Source of the DNA: Mobilitalea sp.
Lineage (GTDB): Bacteria > Bacillota_A > Clostridia > Lachnospirales > Lachnospiraceae
DNA length: 31,568 nucleotides
Direction of reading: 5' to 3'
Assembly (NCBI GenBank): GCA_029974875.1
Contig: JARKQP010000576.1
Location: forward strand, 1-31,568
A program made the position numbers and the translations under genes. Below the pieces are notes generated by a model that was given only the letters and a program-made list of their open reading frames with translations, searched no databases and was not told where the DNA came from. Below are positions 7,645 to 15,400 of the stretch, in pieces; the first letter of the stretch is position 1, and each line of letters begins with the position of its first letter.

Positions 7645-10038
7645 CGATAGCGTTATATCAATTAATTGGATTTCCTGGGGCTGCAATACCAGCTGGAGGC
7701 TTAGGGTTCCATCCGTCACCGTACAGCTGCTGTAGCTGCATCTGGGAATACAGATGCTTTTCAGGTATTGTATCTCCTCCCTGGACAAGACCTCCGGCTT
7801 TTCCATGCGGAGCCACTCATCCAGCACACTCCCTGCATCCTGGTTAATGCCCTGTTTTTTAATGCGGTAGGTTCCGTTTTGGACATGCCTGATCTCCAGC
7901 TCCATTTTCTTTACGTCGACATCATAGAAGATCTGCCATTGCTCCAGGAATGCGACCTGGTTCGTATCCTCCTGGACATTCTTAAAATTAGGGTTCTGGT
8001 AATTATGGCAAACAGCCAGGTAATTATCCTCCCCATCCGTCGTAACCACCCCATAATCCCCTTTTCCTATGGTATAGTCCTGCAGACGGTTTAAAAACTC
8101 AACCGCAAAATATGCAGGCTTCCTGATGCCATCCCTGGTCAGCAGCCCGGTGCTGCCGTTTAAAGCCAGGCTGGTATCCGAATATTCAAAGGATAAGTCT
8201 GATCCACACCAATAGCCTATGATGTCAACGCTTCCCAGGGTATCCACCAGGCTGTGGACCATATAGGCTCCCTTGTTGCAGGCATCATGGAGGCTGTTGC
8301 GGTTTGACCTGGTGGAATTCCATTCCGACACATGCAGGGGCAGGTTTCCAAAGCCAAGCTCCTCCAGAAGCCCCCTCACCTTACGGGAAAACCCCTTCGT
8401 AGCCTCAAGCCCCGGATCCTCCGCCGCATTCCTGCTCTGCTCCATGCTTTTGGTACTATAGGGAAAACAATACAACGTAATAAAATCCGGCTTGACCTCC
8501 CTGGCCTTCCAAAGCTGCAGCTTTTTCCTGATCTCCTCCATCGCCTGGTCCTGTCCAAAGCCGGCTCCTCCGACCTGGATGGAAGGAGAAAAGGATTTTA
8601 AAGCATTGCATGCCGCCTCGAAGAACTCAAAATAGCTGGAGCCCTCCTTACCAATCTCCGTCCCTCCGCCACTCCAGAGTTCAAAATGCCAGCTTCCTAC
8701 CTCACCGCTTCCGTATCTCTTCCCATAATGCCGGATAAGCCTTGAGAGGAAGCTCTTAAAATGCTCCGGCGTGCGGAACTCATTTTGACGCTCTTCCTTC
8801 ACAAGATACTCATCTAAGATACGGATCAACTGGACCGGCTTCCACCCCAGCTCAATATAGGGCTTCATCCCATTCTCTACCAGAAAATCCAATATCCTGT
8901 CCAGCTTTGTAAAATTATAATTTTCATCCCCAGCCCCCAGGTTCAGCTGCAGCTCCGGGGCATATAGATCCCAGAAACGTACATACCCGTATTGCAGTCC
9001 ATTCTTTAATAATAACAGATGCTCCTGCAGCTCACGGTTTAGCAGCTCACTGGCGCGGCCAATATTAATCATCCTATTCCAGTTTTTACGGTAGCTCCGG
9101 GGCTTTCCGGCATCCGCCCCCAGGTACTTGCGTTCCATCTCTTCTAAGTATCCGGGCGTACCATAGTCGTTTAGGTAGGTTTTTATCCTCTGCAGCTCCA
9201 ACGGATCCTTGCCCGGCACAGCCACAGCGGCCTGCTCCTCCCCCTGGCACAGCTTCAAATAGGTAGAGGGACTCATATCATAGGCATCCTTAAAGGCCTT
9301 ATTAAAGGCCGCAATGTTCGGAAACCCGTTATCCATGGCAATATGGATAATCCCCTTTTCCCTGCATTTGCGGATATCATTAAATGCATGCCGGAGGCGC
9401 ACCCGGGTTAAATAATCCTTAAAATTCATCCCCAGCACCTTTTTAAAATAGCTGGAAAGGTACTCCCTTGACAGGTACAGATAACTGGACAGATCATTCA
9501 GGCTGATAGCCTCCTTATACCGGTTATCAATAAAGTGGCATATCTTATTGATGCGGTCTTCCCGGCCAAGCTCCAGCTCATTTTTTTGGATTAAAAATTT
9601 ATCAGATATTATATTAAGCAGGGCATAATACAGGCAAGTAAGGTAAATCTTACCCTGGCCATCCTTGCCAAAATACTGGCTGAAAATTCTTTTCAGCATG
9701 AGCCGGCAGGTATTTGTCGTATCATTCTGCTCCATTGTCGTGTTGCAGTCGAAGGTCTGGGCTCCCAGGTCAACATACCGCTTAGCGAGGTTAAAATTCA
9801 GATGGATGCATGCACACAGCACCTTCTCCTTTGCTTCAAAGTCATGCCGTTCATAGGAATTTATGATAATGAAATCCTCCTTCCCCATCCGGTATTCCTT
9901 CTCACCAACCCTCAGCAGCCCTTCCCCTTCCAGGACATAGAGAATCTCAGGACTCTGGTGAAAATGCTCCCCGAACCTGCTGATATCCCAAAAATCATAA
10001 TCCATTATCTCATGCTCTGCTACATAAAAATCAACCAT
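7630..10038 (-). CDS. AraC-family regulator with degenerate GH39 domain (copy 1)
   Basis: An 802-residue protein. An N-terminal cupin sensor (about 1-110) precedes a double AraC helix-turn-helix (about 163-262; GFPNIAAFNKAFKDAY is the second recognition segment). A GH39-like (beta/alpha)8 region follows (about 315-690), ending in a beta-rich tail. The GH39 nucleophile position is kept (E572 in HVSEWNS). The acid/base motif W-N-E-P is W455-S-G-G, so the proton-donor Glu is missing and hydrolysis is unlikely. The domain may instead bind a sugar or glycoside as an inducer (inference). GGGAGGAT precedes the ATG by about eight bases. The gene follows the RpiR gene by 27 bases in the same operon. 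It is noticeably more GC-rich than its two paralogues at 21137-26006. Confidence 0.87.
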   Translation of the reverse strand: MVDFYVAEHEIMDYDFWDISRFGEHFHQSPEILYVLEGEGLLRVGEKEYRMGKEDFIIINSYERHDFEAKEKVLCACIHLNFNLAKRYVDLGAQTFDCNTTMEQNDTTNTCRLMLKRIFSQYFGKDGQGKIYLTCLYYALLNIISDKFLIQKNELELGREDRINKICHFIDNRYKEAISLNDLSSYLYLSREYLSSYFKKVLGMNFKDYLTRVRLRHAFNDIRKCREKGIIHIAMDNGFPNIAAFNKAFKDAYDMSPSTYLKLCQGEEQAAVAVPGKDPLELQRIKTYLNDYGTPGYLEEMERKYLGADAGKPRSYRKNWNRMINIGRASELLNRELQEHLLLLKNGLQYGYVRFWDLYAPELQLNLGAGDENYNFTKLDRILDFLVENGMKPYIELGWKPVQLIRILDEYLVKEERQNEFRTPEHFKSFLSRLIRHYGKRYGSGEVGSWHFELWSGGGTEIGKEGSSYFEFFEAACNALKSFSPSIQVGGAGFGQDQAMEEIRKKLQLWKAREVKPDFITLYCFPYSTKSMEQSRNAAEDPGLEATKGFSRKVRGLLEELGFGNLPLHVSEWNSTRSNRNSLHDACNKGAYMVHSLVDTLGSVDIIGYWCGSDLSFEYSDTSLALNGSTGLLTRDGIRKPAYFAVEFLNRLQDYTIGKGDYGVVTTDGEDNYLAVCHNYQNPNFKNVQEDTNQVAFLEQWQIFYDVDVKKMELEIRHVQNGTYRIKKQGINQDAGSVLDEWLRMEKPEVLSREEIQYLKSICIPRCSYSSCTVTDGTLSLQLVLQPQEIQLIDITLSKKEE

Positions 10039-10065
10039 GGGTCATCCTCCCGTAAGCCTAAATAT

Positions 10066-10842
10066 TCAGGACAAATATAACTCCCGAAACCTAATGGAAA
10101 GCAGATTTAAATACATCGCAAACCGGTAATCATCAATGATCCCCAAGGCTCCTTCAAAGCCATAATAATAGTCTGCATATTTTTTATAAGGCGGGTACTG
10201 TGCATCCGTCATGACAAACAGCCCGGCTCCCTGCTTCCGAATCCCTTCCATGACCTCAAGCACATAGGCCGCCTCATGGACTACCGGGGAAATCAGGATG
10301 ACCAGATCCCCCTTCCCCAAGGATGGTATATCTGCGATCTGCTCCTGGGGGGATGCCTTGATCTCACTCATATGCCCCGCCATAATCAGGTCTCCCTGGA
10401 ACCGGTGCTCTGCAAATATAATCCCATTTGTATAAAATTTAATATTCCTGGAGTCATTGATGACCGCTGCCATCCTATCCAGCTCATTTATGTCTATCTC
10501 TTCCTTCAGGCGCCTGATCTGCAAATCCAACAGCTCCAGGTATGCCGTAACGCTGTTTTCATACCTTGACTTCTCCTGGAAGGAAACATACTGGTTCAGT
10601 ATCCCATAATTTTTCACGGCATTGACAATACTGCTTTTAAACTCCTGGAAGCTGCTATAGCCCAGCTTCTTGCTCAGCCGGCTGATTGTGGTCGGGGATA
10701 CATAGCATAGATCCGCGAGGTCATATATGGTGCACCCGCTGATTTTATGGATATTCTGCAAAACCATCCCGACGACGGTATGATAAATATCTCCCTCTTT
10801 ACTGCTATTATAATAAACTTGTAGCTCTTCCAGCGCATGCAT
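10066..10842 (-). CDS. MurR/RpiR family transcriptional regulator (copy 1)
   Basis: A 258-residue regulator with an N-terminal RpiR helix-turn-helix (about 1-75; ISGCTIYDLADLCYVSPTTI contains the recognition helix). The C-terminal SIS-type sugar-phosphate binding domain spans about 105-250 (KFYTNGIIF, then LGKGDLVILISPVV). Family members respond to phosphorylated sugars and repress or activate sugar-catabolic operons. A GGAG-containing site sits nine bases before the ATG. It has its own strong promoter (10966-10994) and is followed after 27 bases by an AraC-GH39 gene, so two regulators of different families share one transcript. The likely targets are the flanking isomerase/oxidoreductase modules, inferred from position. 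Confidence 0.9.
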   Translation of the reverse strand: MHALEELQVYYNSSKEGDIYHTVVGMVLQNIHKISGCTIYDLADLCYVSPTTISRLSKKLGYSSFQEFKSSIVNAVKNYGILNQYVSFQEKSRYENSVTAYLELLDLQIRRLKEEIDINELDRMAAVINDSRNIKFYTNGIIFAEHRFQGDLIMAGHMSEIKASPQEQIADIPSLGKGDLVILISPVVHEAAYVLEVMEGIRKQGAGLFVMTDAQYPPYKKYADYYYGFEGALGIIDDYRFAMYLNLLSIRFRELYLS

Positions 10843-10965
10843 GACAACTCATCTCCATTCTTTACGTATCCTACATTCTATATTCTTTTCCCCTTAAACC
10901 AAAAGCCACTAGCCGCTTTTCCTGCTAAGCATAGACTCTCATCGCCCACTACTCAGCTTGCCATA

Positions 10966-10994
10966 AATATACTTTACTAATATTAAAAAGTCAA
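10966..10994 (-). promoter_or_regulatory. Promoter of the RpiR / AraC-GH39 operon
   Basis: On the minus strand TTGACT and TATATT are separated by exactly 17 bases, close to the sigma-A consensus. The expected start near 10959 gives an untranslated leader of about 115 bases before the RpiR ATG; I see no clear riboswitch in it. Confidence 0.7.
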
Positions 10995-11038
10995 TTCCTA
11001 CTTACATAGTGTGCGCCCATACAGGCACACTACAAAAA

Positions 11039-11072
11039 GGACAGAAGATCCTCATCACCTGATCCTCTGCCC
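11039..11072 (-). terminator. Terminator of isomerase/oxidoreductase module 2 (shared 3' module)
   Basis: Arms GGACAGAAGATC and GATCCTCTGCCC pair with some G-U on the minus strand, followed by five T (11034-11038). The hairpin and the AT-rich stretch between it and the oxidoreductase stop codon closely resemble those at 14272-14305 and 26088-26121. A GC palindrome lies just beyond it (11009-11030). Confidence 0.82.
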
Positions 11073-11089
11073 TATATACGATACAGAAT

Positions 11090-12169
11090 TTATTTCCTTT
11101 CTTCAAAAAATACGGTCTCACCTGTGGCTGCCGATTTATAAATCCCTTCCATCACCCGTGTTACAACTGCCGCTTGTTCCGGTAAAACAGCCGGATCCTT
11201 ATCATATAGGATTGCATCAATCCAATGAGTAATGTCATAATCATTCATATTCATCATAGGAGGCATGCCTAAGGTTGGAACCGTTATCGACTGCTTTTCA
11301 TTAATAATTTGATTCAGGCGGATTGAGGTATTCATCTGCGGCCCAACCATATCAGCACCGGCTTTTGTCCCCGCTAAGGATACAACAATGCCTGGAGCGC
11401 TCTGTATCATATTAATTGTCCAGGCAGTCTCCATATAAATCACAAGGCCATTCCTCATCGTTATTAATGCAAAAGCGCTATCCTCAACATTAAAGTTTTG
11501 GGGATCCCATGGCCCTAATGCATTGCCCTCTGTGCTATAACGCATTTTATCTGTAATGACTCCCCTCACACTCATAGGCTCGTAGTTATCGGCGATCCAC
11601 ATTGGCAAATCTATGGAATGTGGCCCACCATCCATCAGAACGCCCCCTCCATTTTTCTCCTTATCCGTATACACACCATATGCAGGAAGCCTTCTTCCCC
11701 TAAGCTGCTGTGATTTCATATAATAAACATCACCAAAATATCCTTGCTTTACTAGGTCACGCATATAGACGCACTGGTCTCGGTAGCGCCATTGCAAGCC
11801 TACCGTCAGCTTCTTCCCTGCCTTCTTCGATGCTGCAATCATTTTTAAAGAATCTTCATAGGTGCATGCCATTGGCTTTTCACAATGAACATGCTTGCCA
11901 AATTCAAATGCCGTTAACGTCATTTCACAATGAAATGGATTTGGTGTACAAATATGTACTACATCAACATCAGGATCACTGCAAAGATCCCTGTAATCAG
12001 TATATGTCTTTGCATTTAAGCCAAAGGACGCCTTGGCCTTTTCGCAGCACTCCGGCACTATATCACATAAAGCTACTATTTCCACCTGGGGTATTTTCAT
12101 TAAAGATGGAATATGCTTTGTATTAGCTATTACCCCAATCCCAATAATACCAATTCTAAGTTTTATCAT
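11090..12169 (-). CDS. Gfo/Idh/MocA family sugar oxidoreductase (copy 2)
   Basis: NAD(P)-dependent oxidoreductase of 359 residues with a Rossmann opening IGIIGIGVIA (residues 6-15), catalytic K98 in HCEKPMA, and D180-x3-H184 in GGGVLMDGGPHSID. It is clearly paralogous to the 4753-3668 protein: they share TPNPxHCEMT, KKAGKKLTVG-QWRYR and GGGVLxDG, and have the same length. A C3-oxidising role on glycosides (DgpA type) is the best guess given the nearby CGD genes; the substrate is unproven. AAAGGAG lies about ten bases before the ATG. It follows the isomerase gene by 64 bases and ends in a terminator that belongs to the repeated 3' module. Confidence 0.88.
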   Translation of the reverse strand: MIKLRIGIIGIGVIANTKHIPSLMKIPQVEIVALCDIVPECCEKAKASFGLNAKTYTDYRDLCSDPDVDVVHICTPNPFHCEMTLTAFEFGKHVHCEKPMACTYEDSLKMIAASKKAGKKLTVGLQWRYRDQCVYMRDLVKQGYFGDVYYMKSQQLRGRRLPAYGVYTDKEKNGGGVLMDGGPHSIDLPMWIADNYEPMSVRGVITDKMRYSTEGNALGPWDPQNFNVEDSAFALITMRNGLVIYMETAWTINMIQSAPGIVVSLAGTKAGADMVGPQMNTSIRLNQIINEKQSITVPTLGMPPMMNMNDYDITHWIDAILYDKDPAVLPEQAAVVTRVMEGIYKSAATGETVFFEERK

Positions 12170-12233
12170 ATCAACCTCTCCTTTATTTTAGACATAATTT
12201 TTTCTCGATCCTACTTCACTTTCCATTACCTTC

Positions 12234-13007
12234 CTATGAAACAAACAGCTTACGGCTACTGATCAGACTTTCTGCCTTGTCCATGGTGGGTCTATATTCT
12301 AATGCTATATAATTGTTATATCCGCTATTCTTGATTTCCCTTAAGAGGTATGCATAATTAAGCTCACCATCCGTAATCTCCATACGGTCCGGCGTAGATG
12401 CAACGTGGATATGGCCTATTTTATCCAGGTTTTTCTTAATCGTTTGAATCAGGTTGCCTTCCATCAGCTGAAAATGATACAAATCGTAGAGCAGCTTCAA
12501 ATTCGGGCTGCCAACTTCATTAAGCATCGCAAAGGCTTCTGCAGAATTCACGAAAAACGAACCATGGATAGGCTCCAGAATCAAAGTAATTTCCTCCTTT
12601 TCAGCGAGAGAAACCAATTTTTTAAGCCCCTCTACAATACTTTGATAGCCTTCTTCCCTGCCAATACCAGGCATATTCTGTGCGGTAACAATAATCTTAT
12701 CACACCCAAGCCTCTTTGCTACCGGGATCGTCTGTCTTAAACCTTCCACTGCCCTTTGATGCGTGGCTTTATCCGCCAGCGTTCCCCTATCCTTGGCGCA
12801 AATAGAGGAAATCTTCAGCCCTAATTCCTCCTTTTTGGCAAGGATTAAATCCATATCCTTGTTTTCCCAATCCCAGAACTCCACTGCCTGGAATCCAGTA
12901 TCCTTTGCTAAGTGCATGCCCTCTATAATCTTCTCTGTATTCGCAAAAATCGGACCCTGTGGCGTAATTTCCAAATAGAGCAGATCAATACAAAAGCTAT
13001 AATCCAT
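12234..13007 (-). CDS. TIM-barrel sugar isomerase/epimerase, Hyi-like (copy 2)
   Basis: A 257-residue metal-dependent TIM barrel. Ligand positions match copy 1: E145 (ILEPIHG), D175 (LYDLYHFQ), H201 (HIHVASTPDR) and E237 (ALEYRP). The predicted role is isomerisation or epimerisation of an oxidised sugar made by the adjacent Gfo/Idh/MocA enzyme. The start at 13007 is preferred because AAAGGAG lies nine bases upstream and the protein then has exactly the length of its paralogue. An ATG three codons earlier (13016) is only one base from that site. The frame is open further upstream to 13100, but that stretch lacks any ribosome site and probably belongs to the leader. A possible -10 TATAAT for this unit is at 13117-13122 on the minus strand. 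Confidence 0.85.
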   Translation of the reverse strand: MDYSFCIDLLYLEITPQGPIFANTEKIIEGMHLAKDTGFQAVEFWDWENKDMDLILAKKEELGLKISSICAKDRGTLADKATHQRAVEGLRQTIPVAKRLGCDKIIVTAQNMPGIGREEGYQSIVEGLKKLVSLAEKEEITLILEPIHGSFFVNSAEAFAMLNEVGSPNLKLLYDLYHFQLMEGNLIQTIKKNLDKIGHIHVASTPDRMEITDGELNYAYLLREIKNSGYNNYIALEYRPTMDKAESLISSRKLFVS

Positions 13008-13190
13008 ACTCTTCATTCTCCTTTCATTTGCTATGCCTGCAAAAGCTGTGGGCAATTTCCCTGCCGGGATAAATACATCCGTTTTCCGTCTGTACGTCAC
13101 AGCTATTGATAAGATAATTATACAAAAGGATACTTTCTCTGGCGCTCAGCTTATTCAACCCTTTCTTATAAAATGACGCTCTTTTACCAA

Positions 13191-13232
13191 AAAATAATCC
13201 CTGGTTTCAAATTTGAAACCAGGGATTATTTT
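13191..13232. terminator. 42-bp perfect palindrome, bidirectional terminator
   Basis: Two 21-base arms (AAAATAATCCCTGG and onward) with no spacer base form a perfect palindrome. It lies beyond the 3' end of the second RpiR gene and upstream of the isomerase operon. The A/T ends give T runs in both directions, so it should act as the RpiR terminator and insulate the two units. An operator role is also possible because of the perfect symmetry. Confidence 0.75.
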
Positions 13233-13285
13233 AATTATAAGGGATATGCTTATAGCGTTAACAAAGGTTTTTGTCATAGGGCAGC

Positions 13286-14068
13286 TTATCCTATGTACTG
13301 TGACCGGTATACCTCACTAAGCACAAGGATAAAGACCTCAAATATTATGCTTGATACATGGTCTGACCCAGAGTCCGGTTCAACCTCAAACATTAACTGA
13401 TCTGCATAAGACTGGTATCTGGATTTATAGGTATTCGATAATATAATCTTGCTTCCCTTTTCTTTTGCAGTAAAAAAAACCGGTGACATATCCATCGTTT
13501 CCGCAAATTCAAAGGTATTTACAAAAAGCAGGCTCTTAGAATCTAATGTCTTTGCATCCTCTAACATATCCGGCAGCAGGCAGAAGTACCCGGTTGACTT
13601 CCCCGCCATAGCTAAATTCTGCTGCAGAGAATAAATTGAATAGATTCGGAAGGGCATATAGAAGCTAATCCTTTCCGCTTGATGTAGTTCCTTGGCAAGT
13701 GCATCTATCTTTGTAAGATTTAATTTTTGCTCCATGAACTCATAGGATTTATGCAATCTTGAGAGAAATGCCGGAATAATATTATTCTCATGCCGGGCTT
13801 CCTGTTCGGGAAGCATTCTATTGTAGTAAGTATATTGGGAAACAGCAGCCTTTAATGCGTACCGGAAATCGGAATATGTACTATACCCCATCTTTTGTAC
13901 CATACGCCAAATTGTCGTGCGTGACGAATTCGTCATTTCCGCAATATCATATATTGTAGCATCCGATACCTTGTCCAAATTTTCAAGAATTCCTTTGGCA
14001 ACAATCCGATAAGTACTGTCCAAGGGAAGTTGATTATATAATTCCATTAAATTTTGAAGAACATTCAT
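13286..14068 (-). CDS. MurR/RpiR family transcriptional regulator (copy 2)
   Basis: A 260-residue regulator with an RpiR-type helix-turn-helix in residues 1-75 (ATIYDIAEMTNSSRTTIWRM). A divergent SIS-like domain occupies about 105-250. Unlike copy 1, the usual glycine-rich phosphate loops are poorly conserved (for example LDSKSLLFVNTFEFAETMD), so its ligand may not be a sugar phosphate. GGAG precedes the ATG by eight bases. It is transcribed alone, from a promoter with an extended -10, and ends at the 42-bp palindrome. It sits between the operon A terminator and isomerase/oxidoreductase module 2, either of which it could control. Confidence 0.85.
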   Translation of the reverse strand: MNVLQNLMELYNQLPLDSTYRIVAKGILENLDKVSDATIYDIAEMTNSSRTTIWRMVQKMGYSTYSDFRYALKAAVSQYTYYNRMLPEQEARHENNIIPAFLSRLHKSYEFMEQKLNLTKIDALAKELHQAERISFYMPFRIYSIYSLQQNLAMAGKSTGYFCLLPDMLEDAKTLDSKSLLFVNTFEFAETMDMSPVFFTAKEKGSKIILSNTYKSRYQSYADQLMFEVEPDSGSDHVSSIIFEVFILVLSEVYRSQYIG

Positions 14069-14110
14069 TTTTCTGCTCCTACAACTCTGACTTATTAATT
14101 ACATATGTGT

Positions 14111-14138
14111 ATTATAGCATCCTTTCTTTTGAAGTAAA
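14111..14138 (-). promoter_or_regulatory. Promoter of RpiR copy 2
   Basis: On the minus strand TTTACT is followed after 16 bases by a perfect TATAAT that carries the TGN extension (TGCTATAAT), an extended -10 promoter. The palindromic ACATATGT lies just downstream near the start site and could be an operator. Confidence 0.6.
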
Positions 14139-14271
14139 AGCGTCTTTCTAATTGATTCCTTCAGATTCCACCTCACGATGGACATCCTTGCCTTCGTCTA
14201 TATCCTTCCTGCCAGACGGATTACGCACTTGCATCGGTTAGAAACGTGCGCCACCGGGCACGCATAAAAAA

Positions 14272-14305
14272 GAACAGAAGATCCCAGTTTCCCGATCTCC
14301 TGCCC
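14272..14305 (-). terminator. Terminator of operon A (shared 3' module)
   Basis: Arms GAACAGAAGATC and GATCTCCTGCCC pair with several G-U on the minus strand and lead into a run of T at 14266-14270. It is nearly the same sequence as the terminators at 11039-11072 and 26088-26121. Confidence 0.82.
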
Positions 14306-14402
14306 TTTATTCTATCCGTTATTCTATCCGTTATTCTCCTGCCCGATATTCTTCTATCCGCTATTCCCCTGCCCTCTATACGGCACAGAGTTTATTCCAG
14401 CA

Positions 14403-15308
14403 TTACTCCTCTGCACCTTTTTGGGTATCTGCCCAAAACTGCATGACATTCCGCATGAAAGTAGCAGTTTCCCATACGCTATGCCTCGCTAATGCGGCTG
14501 GATAATAGGCATCAACGGGCTTTCCCTTCGGTAGATGCAGCACGGATTTTCCATTTTCAAAATGCATCCCCACCCAGAATACGACTCTTAATTCGTACCC
14601 TTCCGGTGTCAGCCGGTAATAGCACAGCTCACTAACATGGATCGGCTCGGCCTCCGGCTGGTGGAGAGGCGTACACAGGATATTAGCTCCCGTAATACCA
14701 ATGTTATATTGATCTCCAAGGGGCGGCTGGGGCATGCCGATTTTTTCAGACGTAAGGCCTTCTATAAATTTTAGCTGAGCCATACCAAATCCCACATCCT
14801 CAACCGCCATATCCTCGTAATGGCGCACATGGGAGCCCGGCAGCCATATTTTATAATAAAGATCCTGTGGAGGGTTAAAATTTTCAATAAAGTTCGTCAT
14901 AACCTCCGCCGTACATCCTGGCACCATGGTCGTTGCACAGCAAAAACCAACCCCATTTGGAAGTATGCAATATCCCGGCTTTAATTCGCTGCAGCCTGGG
15001 ATGTCCATTTTCTTTGCAAAATCTTCAACCATGAAGACCTGATCTGCATCAATCAGGGTATCATATTCTGTAGCCCTTATATTTTCCTCGGAAGGGCAAG
15101 CCGGCCCCAGTGCATAATACCTTGCATAGGGTGATTCTTTTTCCATCTCATTAAGCTCGGAAGACAAAGTATAGAGTTCATTCCTATCCGTAATATCGCC
15201 AAAAGACCGTCCGCAGTGTTTCACAAACGGAATTGGGCGCATCCGGTCAAAAGTAACGTCCCATCGCCTTCCCTGCGTTTCCTCATGAAACCTTTCCATG
15301 TTTTTCAT
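14403..15308 (-). CDS. PhlG / phloretin-hydrolase-like (DAPG hydrolase family) protein
   Basis: A 301-residue protein resembling the 2,4-diacetylphloroglucinol/phloretin hydrolase family, zinc enzymes that hydrolyse the carbon-carbon bond between a phloroglucinol ring and its acyl chain. Recognisable blocks are YARYYALGPACPSEE (about 61-75), PGYCILPNGVGF (111-122), DLYYKIW (149-155), VEDVG (169-173), LRVVFWVGMHFENGK (240-254) and the metal pair H276-x3-E280 near the C terminus. The family's other metal histidine, normally in a W-F-x-W-H stretch just before the YKIW block, appears replaced (residues near NFIENFN), so metal binding may be altered. The ATG has an AAAGGA site about 11 bases away. 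It is the last gene of operon A, 92 bases after the CGD fusion. It might act on the aglycone released by CGD (inference). Confidence 0.68.
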   Translation of the reverse strand: MKNMERFHEETQGRRWDVTFDRMRPIPFVKHCGRSFGDITDRNELYTLSSELNEMEKESPYARYYALGPACPSEENIRATEYDTLIDADQVFMVEDFAKKMDIPGCSELKPGYCILPNGVGFCCATTMVPGCTAEVMTNFIENFNPPQDLYYKIWLPGSHVRHYEDMAVEDVGFGMAQLKFIEGLTSEKIGMPQPPLGDQYNIGITGANILCTPLHQPEAEPIHVSELCYYRLTPEGYELRVVFWVGMHFENGKSVLHLPKGKPVDAYYPAALARHSVWETATFMRNVMQFWADTQKGAEE

Positions 15309-15400
15309 ATCCGCCCTATCCTTTCTTAGTCAAGCCTGCTGTAGAACCTGATGCCAAAACCCACTCATACTTCCAATCATACTTCCAATGCTAAGGCCAC

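Larger units (their letters stand above)
14069..14402. other. Intergenic region between operon A and RpiR copy 2
   Basis: About 330 bases without a gene. It holds the RpiR promoter (14111-14138), a GC palindrome (14245-14262) and the operon A terminator (14272-14305). It also holds a short tandem repeat of the 12-mer ATTCTATCCGTT (two full copies at 14309-14332 plus a partial one). A second CTGCCC-containing segment like the shared 3' module lies close to the stop codon of the PhlG-like gene. Confidence 0.6.

Noticed and set aside
8273..8601. Open frames within the AraC-GH39 gene on both strands
   Set aside because: Shadows of a well-conserved coding region; no ribosome sites or family motifs.
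7630..10038. Active GH39 beta-xylosidase
   Set aside because: The acid/base glutamate is replaced (W-S-G-G), and the same loss occurs in both paralogues, so a sensor role fits better.
10843..10960. Riboswitch in the long leader of the RpiR operon
   Set aside because: No recognisable conserved core or terminator/antiterminator pair in the roughly 115-base leader.
13008..13100. N-terminal extension of isomerase copy 2
   Set aside because: No ribosome site, no counterpart in the equal-length paralogue, and it would cover the AAAGGAG site that fits the ATG at 13007.
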